Below the pieces are notes generated by a model. That model made no database searches and had not been told where the DNA came from. It saw only the letters and a list, made by a program, of their open reading frames with translations. DNA of 64,000 nt from assembly GCF_040718835.1 (NCBI RefSeq), contig NZ_JBFEFG010000274.1, positions 620,001 to 684,000 of the forward strand. Direction: 5' to 3'. The DNA comes from Bremerella sp. JC817. Lineage in GTDB: Bacteria; Planctomycetota; Planctomycetia; Pirellulales; Pirellulaceae. A program made the translations under genes and the position numbers. Below, piece by piece: positions 18,344 through 27,208 of this stretch. The first letter of the stretch is position 1, and every line of letters starts with the position of its first letter.

Positions 18344-19442
18344 CCGTTTCCACTGTCGAGGAGGTCTTTTTCATCTGAGCTGAAAGCTCGCCGAGTTGAT
18401 CGCGAACGGATGCCCCTACGCTGATCTCGTCGGCACGTTGCTCGAACTGCTGACGATTGCGTTGTCGCATCATCTGTTCGACCTGGGAGTCACGATGGCG
18501 ACTATTCCACCAGACAAAGCCGACGATTCCAATGGCCACCACAAAAGTTCCAGCGATGCCGGCGTAGATTTCGGCCGAAGTAATTTCGCGTTGAAGCGAA
18601 GGCGCGGCCTGCCAATTGACATTTCGAGCGAGAAGTAGCGGCGCCGTCATGGTGCCCCCCTTCGCGGCGTAGACCCACTTCTTAAAGTAGACCGCCTGAA
18701 ACGAAACCTTCTGATGGATTTCGTTCCCCACCGGGAAGCCTTCGGGCAAGTTCATGCAATATACCACCATCGGCGAAGAGTCCGCGCCAGAGAACAACCA
18801 CATCTGCCACAAATTGCCTGCACGTTCATCCAATGGATTCGGCGGCAATTTCACACAGCGTCTTATAGTTCCACTGACCGTGACCAGCTTTCCGCGATAA
18901 AGATTCGACTGTTGGAACAACTGGCTGAACTGCGCTGGCGGAGCGTTTTCGGCCGAGAGGTCTTTCGCGTTCGCTTCCGTCAGACGATCGAAGATCTGAG
19001 CCCACGCATCGAAGTCAACCGAACGGAACGGGCTGCTGTCCTCGACGTTGGCCAACGCCTCGTCAGTGGCCCAGCGTTCCGTTTTGGCTTCGTTCTTCGC
19101 TTCCTCTTTCTTCGAGCCCAGCGTGTAGGGAGTCGCCGGCCGTCGATCTGCCACCATGCGGAACTCGCCCTCGGTGCCGTTATCGGCCGCGACGGCCCGG
19201 CGTGGAACGCGAATCTGCTCGGCGGGCACCGGCGTCAGTCCATCCCCAGACTGATCAGCGACCTCAGCATTGTCCGGGGCAATCCACTTCCAGGTTTGCG
19301 GGTCGGCCGCACGTGCCATGAGCATAATCACCAGCCCCAACGAGCCGACCAGCATCAGCAGACGAAGCTGCTCGCCCCGCGCAAAGTAATTCCGGGCCGG
19401 CTTACGAGGTGGTTTCGACGATGGTGGGTTGGAAGAGTACAT
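18324..19442 (-). CDS. Membrane protein of unknown function, partner of the downstream gene
   Basis: The 372-residue product has a membrane helix near residues 27-45 (LLMLVGSLGLVIMLMARA), an extracytoplasmic beta-rich domain (about 170-280) with KLVTVSGTIRRCVKLPPN and VSFQAVYFKKWVYAAKGG, a second helix (AGIAGTFVVAIGIVGFVWW) and a Gln/Arg-rich cytoplasmic tail. The domain resembles a segment repeated in the next gene. I start it at the ATG at 19442: a perfect TATAAT (19454-19449) lies only six bases ahead, so a longer frame to 19517 would place the promoter inside the gene. No function is evident. Confidence 0.65.
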   Translation of the reverse strand: MYSSNPPSSKPPRKPARNYFARGEQLRLLMLVGSLGLVIMLMARAADPQTWKWIAPDNAEVADQSGDGLTPVPAEQIRVPRRAVAADNGTEGEFRMVADRRPATPYTLGSKKEEAKNEAKTERWATDEALANVEDSSPFRSVDFDAWAQIFDRLTEANAKDLSAENAPPAQFSQLFQQSNLYRGKLVTVSGTIRRCVKLPPNPLDERAGNLWQMWLFSGADSSPMVVYCMNLPEGFPVGNEIHQKVSFQAVYFKKWVYAAKGGTMTAPLLLARNVNWQAAPSLQREITSAEIYAGIAGTFVVAIGIVGFVWWNSRHRDSQVEQMMRQRNRQQFEQRADEISVGASVRDQLGELSAQMKKTSSTVETDEQSPS

Positions 19443-19448
19443 GCGGGA

Positions 19449-19454
19449 ATTATA
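19449..19454 (-). promoter_or_regulatory. Perfect -10 element abutting a start codon (leaderless candidate)
   Basis: TATAAT on the minus strand ends six bases before the ATG at 19442, which would place the transcript start on or next to that ATG. No good -35 is visible at 16-18 bases. The call depends on the start chosen for the membrane protein gene. Confidence 0.35.
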
Positions 19455-19648
19455 GCGGACACCCAGACGGCTGCTTGATTTGGGCAAACGGAGCGACTTT
19501 AGGAACCATCCCGCCAAAAGGCGGAGTACGGTTTAAACAACGGATCAACGATCGTTTTTCTTAAATCTAAAGACCACCAAGAGATACAGCAACAACCGAA
19601 GCAGGAAATTAGCCTCCTACCAATCTCGCGGCCGTTTCCTGAACTCTA

Positions 19649-19657
19649 TGGTATCAT
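19649..19657 (+). promoter_or_regulatory. Possible extended -10 promoter of the ECF sigma factor gene
   Basis: The sequence TGGTATCAT contains a TGn extended -10 motif and TATCAT, five of six to TATAAT. A matching -35 is not seen. It would give a leader of roughly 140 bases before the TTG start at 19805. Confidence 0.3.
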
Positions 19658-19804
19658 GGGTTTTATCTCGAAATACGCTCCTCTTAACGGGAATAATCCT
19701 GGCGACAGGCCACGAAGCGTTAGATAGGAGGAGTTGTTCGACGGGCTCTGCCTGGCTCCGGTCTCGCAGATTTACCTCTTTCAGTTCTTCCCTCGGAGGG
19801 TGCG

Positions 19805-20305
19805 TTGGCTCTTTCTGCCGAGCAGTTTCACCGATTGGTTGACCAGCATGGTCCCACGCTCTACCGCGTGGCGTTCCGCTTGATGGGCAACCGGCACGAT
19901 GCTGAAGACGTCGTTCAAGACGCCTTTCGATCGGTATGGGACAGCCGAGATCGATTCGACGCCACCAAAGGAGAGCGGGCCTGGCTGATCGCCATCTTAC
20001 GTCGACGCGTTGTTGACCGATGGCGGCGAAAGAAGCAGCCGATGCCTCTTTCCGATCACGACGAAACCACGCCCGAGTTGGAAGCGCCGCAAGAGCCCGA
20101 ACAAGGCTTCAGCGACGAGATGCAGGCCGCCCTGCAAAGCCTGTCGAGCGAACTTCGCGAGGCCATCTTGTTGGTGGTCGTGGGTGAACTGACCCACCAG
20201 GAGGCAGCCGACCTGCTGGAAGTCCCTCTCGGTACGATCCTTTCCCGCGTGAGTCGCGCCCGAAAAAAACTGCACCAAGAGTTATCAACCCGATCTCCCT
20301 CCTGA
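19805..20305 (+). CDS. ECF-type RNA polymerase sigma factor
   Basis: The 166-residue product has sigma region 2 (about 8-72), with LYRVAFRLMGNRHDAEDVVQDAF and the -10-binding helix AWLIAILRRRVVDRWRR. Region 4 (about 105-158) has LSSELREAILLVVVGELTHQEAADLLEVPLGTILSRVSRARKKL, shown as the ECF pattern LTxxEAAxxLxxxxGTxxSRxxRAR. It lacks region 3. The start is a TTG preceded by GGAGG five bases away. The next gene on the strand (66 bases later) encodes a membrane protein with a cytoplasmic N-terminus, a likely anti-sigma partner. The target genes are unknown. Confidence 0.93.
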   Translation: MALSAEQFHRLVDQHGPTLYRVAFRLMGNRHDAEDVVQDAFRSVWDSRDRFDATKGERAWLIAILRRRVVDRWRRKKQPMPLSDHDETTPELEAPQEPEQGFSDEMQAALQSLSSELREAILLVVVGELTHQEAADLLEVPLGTILSRVSRARKKLHQELSTRSPS

Positions 20306-20370
20306 AGCGACAATTGCTTCGGCTTGATCGGGTTTCCCTTGAATAACGTATCGAACGATATCCTGACACT

Positions 20371-22458
20371 GTGAATCCATCCGACCACGAATTCGAACTC
20401 GAGCGACAACTGCGAGAGGTGCCTGTCCCAGGCGATCTCGTAGCTCGGCTCCAGCGCATTCCCGAAGCTGCGGAAATCGACGCAGCGTTGGATGCCCAGC
20501 TTTCGGCGGTCGAAATCCCCGATAACCTGGTGCCTCAGTTGCATCAGATCGCCGGCACTCCCGTCTTGGTCACACGCAGTATTCGCGAACGCAGCGGTGC
20601 TCAGCGGCAGCCAAGTATTGCCTGGGCAGTTGCCATGTGGGCTTCTGCGGCCGCGATTCTCGTTGCCTTTGGTATTGGCTGGACGCTGCAAATGCAGCAG
20701 AACGACGGCCTCGCCAAGAATGACGTCACGACCGATCCGGTTGCCAATCATCTGGCTCTTGCGACTCCGACGGAATCGCAACTGGAATTAGAATGGCTCG
20801 GGCTTACCAACGATGAAGTTGCCCAAAGCGTATCGGACCCGAACCTGACCGAATTGGCGGAAGCGAATCTGCTTGCTCCTTCGCTCTCGCAAGTTAGCTT
20901 GCCGGCGTCGCTCGCTTCGCCTCCACAATCGGTGAACATCCACTCGCTTTCAGAAGAACTTCCGCACGACCTGCTCGCGAACACATTTCTAATGCGTTGG
21001 CAGCCACTCGGTGCGAACCCCGCCGTGGCTTCGTCGTTTGGTTTGCCTCAGATGATCTTGCCCAATAGTTCGCCGGTCACCTACTTCCCCGAAACCAAGC
21101 AGTACGATCGCGACTTCCTCCTTCGCGAGGCAAGCCACCCCTTTACTTCCCCGCAAGATCCGGCCGTTCGGGCGACGAAAGTTGCCGTGACGACCTCGCA
21201 GGAAAGCTTCGAGAACGTTGTCTTCTCGGAACGTCCCTGGTCGCCAGAATTGCTCGAAAATGCTCGCACCGAAGAATGGCTATCGGCGACCGGCAAGTTC
21301 TATGTCCCTGGTCAGCCAGGCAAAGTGGAACTTCGTACCGCCGCCGGTCCCGCCGTATTCGCTCGTGCTGGAACGCAGCTTCTGCAAGTGGGTGTCGTGG
21401 GTGGCTCGGCCGATCCGAAAGATCGCTCGCCAGTCCATCTGACGATTGCCATCACACCGCCAGAGAACGAAGAGCATGCCTTGCGGACCTGGATGCCGGT
21501 CAAGATTGCCCTGCGCGAAACGATCGAAAATCTGCAACCGCACGACACACTCACCCTGGTGGTGATGTCGGAGTTTCCTTACGCCTTGATTGAAGACGCG
21601 ACGCTCGACCATCGCGATCAATGGTTCGCCGCGCTCGACCAGATCGAGCCAGGCCAAACCTCGAATCTCGCCGAAGGGATTCGCTTCGCCGCGGCAACTT
21701 CGCTGACAAAGCCAGGCTTTGGTGACATTCGTCGCCCGCTGATCGTGCTTTCCGATCGCTTCCCATCGCTCGATCAGGCCACCAATCGCCAGTTACGTCC
21801 GCTGATCGAGAACGCCTCGCAGCAAGGCATCGACTTCGCCTGGATCCAACTTGAAAACGAGAACTATTCGTCGATCCTCCCTCCCCCGGCAGCGCTGGAT
21901 GGAATGGGCCGATGGCTGGTGACGAACTCGCTGCGTCGCTTGAACCGCTTCCTGGATCAACAAGTGCATGGGGCTTCGACCTTGCTCGGAACCGATGCCG
22001 AAGTCACTGTCAAATGGAACGAGAAATCGGTCGGGCAGTATCGCCTGATCGGATATCAGCCAGTTGGTGGCGATTTTGTGGCCACTTCGCATACGCGGGA
22101 AATCCACGCGGGCGAGAGCGCGACCTTGTTGTTTGAACTAGTCTTACCGGAAGACGGCCCGAACGATGTCGCCACGATCGACTTGACCTGGCACGACACC
22201 GACGGAAAGCTTCAGAAGGCGAGCCAGAAGGTCAGCCGGCTGCAATTCGCCTCGTCGTGGCAGGCTACCCCCATGTCGCTGCAAGCCGCACAACTGACCG
22301 AGCAATGTCTGGCATTGCACCAGAATTCGTACTTTTCGCGTCGCCGTGGCAACACGACCGACGAGTTAGAAAATTGGACTTCATCGTTGAATCCCGCTTT
22401 TAAGCAACATGCGAGCTTTCCTCGTCTGGAACTCCTGTTGCCTGGGCTGCCTGATTAG
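20371..22458 (+). CDS. Membrane protein with vWA-like domain, possible anti-sigma factor
   Basis: The 695-residue product starts at a GTG. The first ~85 residues are cytoplasmic and contain two related motifs (EVPVPGDLVARLQRIPEA and AVEIPDNLVPQLHQI). A membrane helix follows (AVAMWASAAAILVAFGIGWTL). The extracytoplasmic part contains a von Willebrand A-like domain (about 355-500): LTIAITPP, LRETIENLQPHDTLTLVVM, TSNLAEGIRFA and RRPLIVLSDRFPS. The MIDAS motif DxSxS is replaced by ITPPENE, so metal binding is doubtful. The order resembles YfbK-like vWA proteins. Linkage to an ECF sigma gene 66 bases upstream makes an anti-sigma role plausible. Confidence 0.75.
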   Translation: MNPSDHEFELERQLREVPVPGDLVARLQRIPEAAEIDAALDAQLSAVEIPDNLVPQLHQIAGTPVLVTRSIRERSGAQRQPSIAWAVAMWASAAAILVAFGIGWTLQMQQNDGLAKNDVTTDPVANHLALATPTESQLELEWLGLTNDEVAQSVSDPNLTELAEANLLAPSLSQVSLPASLASPPQSVNIHSLSEELPHDLLANTFLMRWQPLGANPAVASSFGLPQMILPNSSPVTYFPETKQYDRDFLLREASHPFTSPQDPAVRATKVAVTTSQESFENVVFSERPWSPELLENARTEEWLSATGKFYVPGQPGKVELRTAAGPAVFARAGTQLLQVGVVGGSADPKDRSPVHLTIAITPPENEEHALRTWMPVKIALRETIENLQPHDTLTLVVMSEFPYALIEDATLDHRDQWFAALDQIEPGQTSNLAEGIRFAAATSLTKPGFGDIRRPLIVLSDRFPSLDQATNRQLRPLIENASQQGIDFAWIQLENENYSSILPPPAALDGMGRWLVTNSLRRLNRFLDQQVHGASTLLGTDAEVTVKWNEKSVGQYRLIGYQPVGGDFVATSHTREIHAGESATLLFELVLPEDGPNDVATIDLTWHDTDGKLQKASQKVSRLQFASSWQATPMSLQAAQLTEQCLALHQNSYFSRRRGNTTDELENWTSSLNPAFKQHASFPRLELLLPGLPD

Positions 22459-22720
22459 ATCACGATGAAAGTTCGCCCATGAACGGCCAGTCTTGAAGCG
22501 TCAACGCTGAGCCGATAATTTGAAACAAAGGAACATCACCTCTTCCCCCATCTCTTCTTTAAGGTGTTTGTGCCGGCCTGATCTCATTTGTCAGCCCATG
22601 CACAGACATGGACAATCAACCTTTTCGCCCCAACATTCCAGCGTGCCCCACAGGTACCGGTTTATTCCGAGAAGTCCTTGTCCAGGTGGAGGATTCGCCT
22701 TGTCTCAGAGGATGAAATCG

Positions 22721-25700
22721 ATGCGGATGATTAAGCAGCTTTTTCTCACTTCCGGCCTGTTGATGGCCATGGCCCCGGTCGTTCATGCGGCCGAACCGTT
22801 CGACGAGTTCTTCAACGGATTGTTGGATCGCGGTTTTCAGGAGCAGGCCATTTGGTACATCGACTCGATGGCCAAGTCGCCGAGCCTGCCGGAAGACATC
22901 CGCAAGACGCTCGACTATCGTAAGGCAATCGCCGAGATCGAAGCCGCGCGCCAAAGCCCGAACCTCGATGCTCGCGAAGCGATGCTCAGTTCGGCGGCCG
23001 CCAACCTGGCCAAGTTCCTGAAAGACAACCCCGAAAGCGATCGCGTCATCGACGCCACGATCCAGCGCGGTAACGTTCTTTCCGATCAGGCTCGTCTGGC
23101 CGAAGCGCGTGCTCGTCGCCAAGAGAAGCCAGAAGACAAAGAACCTTACCTCGTCTCGGCTCGCAAGAACTACGACGAAGCTCGCAAGGTTTACGAAGCG
23201 GCCAACACCAAGATCCGCGATACGCTGAACTCGCTGGGCAAAGTGCTTGATCCATCCAAGGATGCCAAGAAGATCGAGTTCCGCGACGAGATGCGGGCCT
23301 CGTACATTCAAACCCAGTTGCTCGCGTCAAACTGCCTCTTCGAGATGGCTAAGACGCTGCCGGAGAAAGATCCGAACCGCAAGAAGCAACTCGAGCAAGC
23401 CGCCAAAGAATTCGGCGAGACCTACAGCAAGTACAAGACCCGACTGGCTGGTCTGTATGCCCGTCTCTACGAAGGCCAGGCTCAGCAAGCCTTGGGCAAG
23501 AACAAAGAAGCCATCGCGATCTACAAAGACGACTTGTTCCTGCTGGGTGATCAGCCGGAACAGTTCCGTCAGGTGAAGCTGAAGGGTGCCATCGGCCTGG
23601 CGGAAATCTGGATGGGCCAAGACGAACCGGGTAAGGTTATCAGCGATCTGGCTCCTTGGTTGAGCCAGCAGCAACTTCGTCCGAATCAACAACGTGCCGA
23701 AGACTGGCTGCAGATGAAACTGATCGTTGCCAAGGCCTACAAGAAAGACGCCGATGGTCGCGACAACAAAGATAAGGCTCGTGGCGATAACCGCCGCGAA
23801 GCGTTGAAACTGGCAGTCGATGTCTCAAAATTCCCCAGCGACTACCAGAAGGAAGCCTTGGAACTGCGAACCGCTCTGCAAGGCGAAGACGCGGTCGTTC
23901 AAGAGATTCCGGAACCAAAGACCTTCCAGGAAGCGGTCACCGCCGGTCGCGATCTGATCACCGAAGCTAACGCTCAAAGCTTCGCCGTGAACAAGATGAA
24001 AGAAGACTTGGCCAAGACGAAAGACAAAGCTGCCAAGGACGAACTGACTTCGCAGATCGAAACGGAAGAACAAACGATTCAACAGTCGTTCAGCAAGGCC
24101 AATGCCTACTTCCAGAAAGCATTGTTGCTGGCGGATCGCGATGTTCCTTCGGACGAAGTGAACGGGGTCCACTACTTCCTGTCGTTCCTCGGTTTCCAGG
24201 ATGCCGATTACTGGGACACTTACACCCGGGCAACCTTCGTCGCGAAGCGTTATCCGAACAGCCCAAGTGCCAAGCCATGCTCGAAGATGGCGTTGGCATG
24301 TGCCCTGCGATTGTTTGAATCGGCCCCTGCCGACAACCGAGCATTTGAGTTGGGTCTGGTGGAAGACACCACCGACTTCATGGTGAAGACCTGGCCCGAT
24401 TCGGAAGAAGCAGGTCAGGCTCTGCTGGCTCTCATCGGTTTCCAACTGCAACAAGCGGGCTCGAAAGAGCTGAGCTGGGAACAGCAAAAAGCAATGTTGG
24501 CCGCCGCGGAAGAATCGGTCTCCAAGATCGGTGACGGAACCGCTGCCAAGGCAGATGCCCAGTTGAAAGTTGGTCAGACTTACTGGAACTTGTTCCTTAA
24601 CGGCAATGCCCTCCGTCGTCAGGCGAAGGCCGATCCGCAGTTGATGGGTGTGCCAACCGAAGAGCAGTTGGCTGAGATCAAAAAGAAGACGGAAGACATC
24701 CTGTCGTCCGGTGTGAGCAGCTACCAGGGTGGCGAAGCCGATTATGCCTATGTGCTGGGTGCGTTGTCGCTGGCTCAGGTCTACACCGACGTCGGTCAAC
24801 CGGAGAAAGCGATCGAACTGCTCGAAAAGCCGAAGGTTGGCTTGATGACGCTGATCGAATCGAAGAGCCCAGCGGTCGCCAAGCCTGGGATCGATCAGTT
24901 GATCTACAAGGCGGCCGTGCGAGCTTACATCTCGGCCCTGCCAACCACCAAAGATCCGGCCAAGACCGAGTCGTTGATGGCCAGCGCCGAGAAAGCCATG
25001 GCCCAGCTCAAGACGCTGGCCGGCAACGATGCCAACAGCCAAAAGCAGTTGGTCGCCATCTACATCTCGCTAGCGAACGACCTGAAGAGCCAACTCGATA
25101 ACGCGGACCCAGCCACCAAGCTTTCGCTGGCAAAGGCCTTTGAACAGTTTCTGACGCGGGTCGGCGATTCCAGCACCGAGCCCAATGTACTGAACTGGGT
25201 TGGTGAAACGTTCTACAACCTCGGCCAAAGCTTCTCGGAAGATCCAAGCTTTACTGGGGACACCAAGCCGTTCTATACCCAAGCAATTGCCGCCTACAAC
25301 AAGATCCTAGATCAGTCCGCTAAGGGCTCGATCAATCCTGCGATGATCCAACAGGTGCGTGTCCGCGTCGCGATGGCTCAGCGTGAAATCGGCGAATACG
25401 ACAAAGCGATCGCCACCTTCACCGACGTGCTGAAGGAAAGCAACATGATGGTCAACGTTCAGGTCGAAGCGGCCAAGACGTTCTATCTGTGGGGCCTCAA
25501 CGGCGGTGACTCGAAGGCGTTCTACCAGTCGCTGATGGGTGCCGAACAAGATCCGGAAACCAAGCGGAATGTCATCTGGGGTTGGGGACGCCTGCAATCG
25601 CTGCTGGCTCGCTACGCCCAGGCCGGTGCCGATCCATCGCCATTCCGCGATACCTTCTTCGAATCGCGATACTACCTGGCCGAGTGCCGTTATCAGTTCG

Positions 25701-25882
25701 CCTTGGCTCAAACGAGCGATGACAAGAAGAAGCAGTATCTGGCCGCGGCTGCCAAAGACATCTATTCGACCCAGTCGTTCGACAAGTCACTGGGTGGTGA
25801 AGTGTGGTTCAAGAAGTTCGATACGCTAATGCGTAAGATCCAGAAAGACCTGACCGGCGAAGCCAAGGGACTCGAAAAATAG
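22721..25882 (+). CDS. Exported TPR-repeat protein of an ExbB/ExbD cluster
   Basis: The 1053-residue product has a signal peptide (MIKQLFLTSGLLMAMAPVVHAAEP) and then about 1000 residues of helical repeats rich in Lys, Glu and Ala. TPR units are recognisable, for example YARLYEGQAQQALGKNKEAI and QREIGEYDKAIATFTDVL. There is no membrane helix after the signal, so it should be periplasmic. The frame extends back to a TTG at 22520, but that N-terminus is not signal-like. AGAGG at 22707 lies nine bases before the ATG at 22721. It leads a cluster with another TPR protein, a TolQ/ExbB homologue and two ExbD homologues. No catalytic motif is seen. Confidence 0.8.
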   Translation: MRMIKQLFLTSGLLMAMAPVVHAAEPFDEFFNGLLDRGFQEQAIWYIDSMAKSPSLPEDIRKTLDYRKAIAEIEAARQSPNLDAREAMLSSAAANLAKFLKDNPESDRVIDATIQRGNVLSDQARLAEARARRQEKPEDKEPYLVSARKNYDEARKVYEAANTKIRDTLNSLGKVLDPSKDAKKIEFRDEMRASYIQTQLLASNCLFEMAKTLPEKDPNRKKQLEQAAKEFGETYSKYKTRLAGLYARLYEGQAQQALGKNKEAIAIYKDDLFLLGDQPEQFRQVKLKGAIGLAEIWMGQDEPGKVISDLAPWLSQQQLRPNQQRAEDWLQMKLIVAKAYKKDADGRDNKDKARGDNRREALKLAVDVSKFPSDYQKEALELRTALQGEDAVVQEIPEPKTFQEAVTAGRDLITEANAQSFAVNKMKEDLAKTKDKAAKDELTSQIETEEQTIQQSFSKANAYFQKALLLADRDVPSDEVNGVHYFLSFLGFQDADYWDTYTRATFVAKRYPNSPSAKPCSKMALACALRLFESAPADNRAFELGLVEDTTDFMVKTWPDSEEAGQALLALIGFQLQQAGSKELSWEQQKAMLAAAEESVSKIGDGTAAKADAQLKVGQTYWNLFLNGNALRRQAKADPQLMGVPTEEQLAEIKKKTEDILSSGVSSYQGGEADYAYVLGALSLAQVYTDVGQPEKAIELLEKPKVGLMTLIESKSPAVAKPGIDQLIYKAAVRAYISALPTTKDPAKTESLMASAEKAMAQLKTLAGNDANSQKQLVAIYISLANDLKSQLDNADPATKLSLAKAFEQFLTRVGDSSTEPNVLNWVGETFYNLGQSFSEDPSFTGDTKPFYTQAIAAYNKILDQSAKGSINPAMIQQVRVRVAMAQREIGEYDKAIATFTDVLKESNMMVNVQVEAAKTFYLWGLNGGDSKAFYQSLMGAEQDPETKRNVIWGWGRLQSLLARYAQAGADPSPFRDTFFESRYYLAECRYQFALAQTSDDKKKQYLAAAAKDIYSTQSFDKSLGGEVWFKKFDTLMRKIQKDLTGEAKGLEK

Positions 25883-25951
25883 TCTGATAGAGCCGCCGTT
25901 TCACCCCAACCTTTTCCCGATCAAAATCGATCTATTCGAGGAGCAATAAAC

Positions 25952-26968
25952 ATGCGTCAAATTCTTTTCCAGGCAGTCGCCATGGCCCTTGTCGCCGGCA
26001 GCCCCGTGCTGGCCGACTCGGTTCGTACGGAAAGCGGTTCGCAGACCGGCACGATCGTCAGCTCGACCAAAGATGCCGTGCAACTGAACAAGGGTGGATC
26101 TCCGGTCGAGATTCCGACGAACGAGATTATCGAAATCGCGCTCGACGCGGAACCGTTCGACGTGAAGACCGCTCGCAAAATGGTTCAGAACGGCCAGTTC
26201 GCCGACGCCATCGAAAAGCTGCAGAACGCACAAGCAGGTAACAACGAACTGGTGAATCAGGAAATCGCTTTCCTGCGAGCCTATTCGATGGGCAAGCTGG
26301 CCCTGGCCGGTTCCGGCGATCGTGCCGCGGCCTCGAAGGCTCTGCTTGGCTTCGCCAGTGGTGCCACCAACAGCTTCCATTTCTACGACGTGGCCCGCAT
26401 GCTAGGTGACATCGCCGTCAGCAGTGGCGACTACGCATCGGCTGCCAAGTACTACGGTGGTTTGGCCAACGCTCCCTGGCCAGATTACAAGATGTCGGCC
26501 CTCGTCCTGGAAGGTCGTGCACTCTTGGCCCAGGATAAAGGTGCCGACGCCGTAAAGCGTTTCGATCAGGTTCTCAGCACCAACGCATCGGTCGCCGGTG
26601 CCGCTCGCCAGAAGAACTTTGCTGCCGTCGGTAAGGCAAAGGCACTCGCTTCGTCGGGCGACGCCAAGCAAGGCATCGAACTGGCTCAGAAGGTCGTCGA
26701 CAACGCCGATCCTCAAGACAAAGAACTGTTCGGCCGTGCTTACAACGCGTTGGGCCTGTGCTACTTGAAGTCGAACCAGCCGAAGGACGCCTTGCTGGCT
26801 TACCTGCACACTGACATCTTGTTCTATACCGATCCCGAAATTCACGCGGAAGCGTTGTATTACCTGACCAATCTCTGGAAGCAGATCAACGATCCCGATC
26901 GTGCGACCGATGCCCGAAACCTGCTGAATGACCGATATCCGGGCAGCACTTGGGCCAACAAGCAATAA
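25952..26968 (+). CDS. Exported TPR-repeat protein
   Basis: The 338-residue product has a signal peptide (ILFQAVAMALVAGSPVLADS), then a short beta-rich domain (about 25-62: TGTIVSSTKDAVQLNKGG, IPTNEIIEIALD). That domain resembles a small SH3-like or Lsm-like segment often found ahead of planctomycete TPR arrays. Helical repeats follow (AIEKLQNAQAGN, AYNALGLCYLKSNQPKDALLAYLHT). GGAG precedes the ATG by about 10 bases. It follows the large TPR gene by 69 bases and precedes the ExbB homologue by 240. It is probably periplasmic and may work with the same envelope complex. Confidence 0.78.
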   Translation: MRQILFQAVAMALVAGSPVLADSVRTESGSQTGTIVSSTKDAVQLNKGGSPVEIPTNEIIEIALDAEPFDVKTARKMVQNGQFADAIEKLQNAQAGNNELVNQEIAFLRAYSMGKLALAGSGDRAAASKALLGFASGATNSFHFYDVARMLGDIAVSSGDYASAAKYYGGLANAPWPDYKMSALVLEGRALLAQDKGADAVKRFDQVLSTNASVAGAARQKNFAAVGKAKALASSGDAKQGIELAQKVVDNADPQDKELFGRAYNALGLCYLKSNQPKDALLAYLHTDILFYTDPEIHAEALYYLTNLWKQINDPDRATDARNLLNDRYPGSTWANKQ

Positions 26969-26994
26969 TTCTCGTTGGTGAGAACGATTAAATG

Positions 26995-27028
26995 GGTGAG
27001 TTTGACCGGAAACGCCGGCAAACTCACC
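26995..27028 (+). repeat. Strong hairpin between TPR gene and ExbB gene
   Basis: GGTGAGTTTG (26995-27004) pairs perfectly with CAAACTCACC (27019-27028). Inside, after a single A bulge, CCGG pairs with CCGG around an AAACG loop. No T run follows directly, so it is an atypical terminator or an mRNA-processing or stability element. Confidence 0.6.
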
Positions 27029-27208
27029 GTGCGGATGCTTTTCGGGGTGAAATTACCCAATTAGAATACGAGTCATTCTAGTCGATTCACCTCTTTTCCT
27101 CGGCCTTCTCTTCCCTTTCTTTCCAGGGGAGGGCCAAGTGCGCATTCTTACACTCACTTCCAAAATCACAAACCTAGCTCAGCTATTCGCCAAAGTTTGG
27201 AGAACCCA

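Larger units (their letters stand above)
19443..19804. other. Divergent intergenic region
   Basis: The 362-base gap lies between a minus-strand membrane protein gene and a plus-strand sigma factor gene. It holds the TATAAT next to 19442 and a possible extended -10 for the sigma factor at 19649-19657. A 64-codon frame at 19648-19842 overlaps the sigma gene and looks accidental. No riboswitch or RNA was recognised. Confidence 0.5.

Noticed and set aside
19648..19842. 64-codon frame upstream of the ECF gene as a leader peptide or riboswitch region
   Set aside because: It overlaps the start of the sigma factor, is not rich in one amino acid, and no terminator/anti-terminator pair was seen.
23825..25042. 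405-codon minus-strand frame within the large TPR gene
   Set aside because: Antisense shadow. The forward frame has consistent TPR periodicity and a signal peptide.
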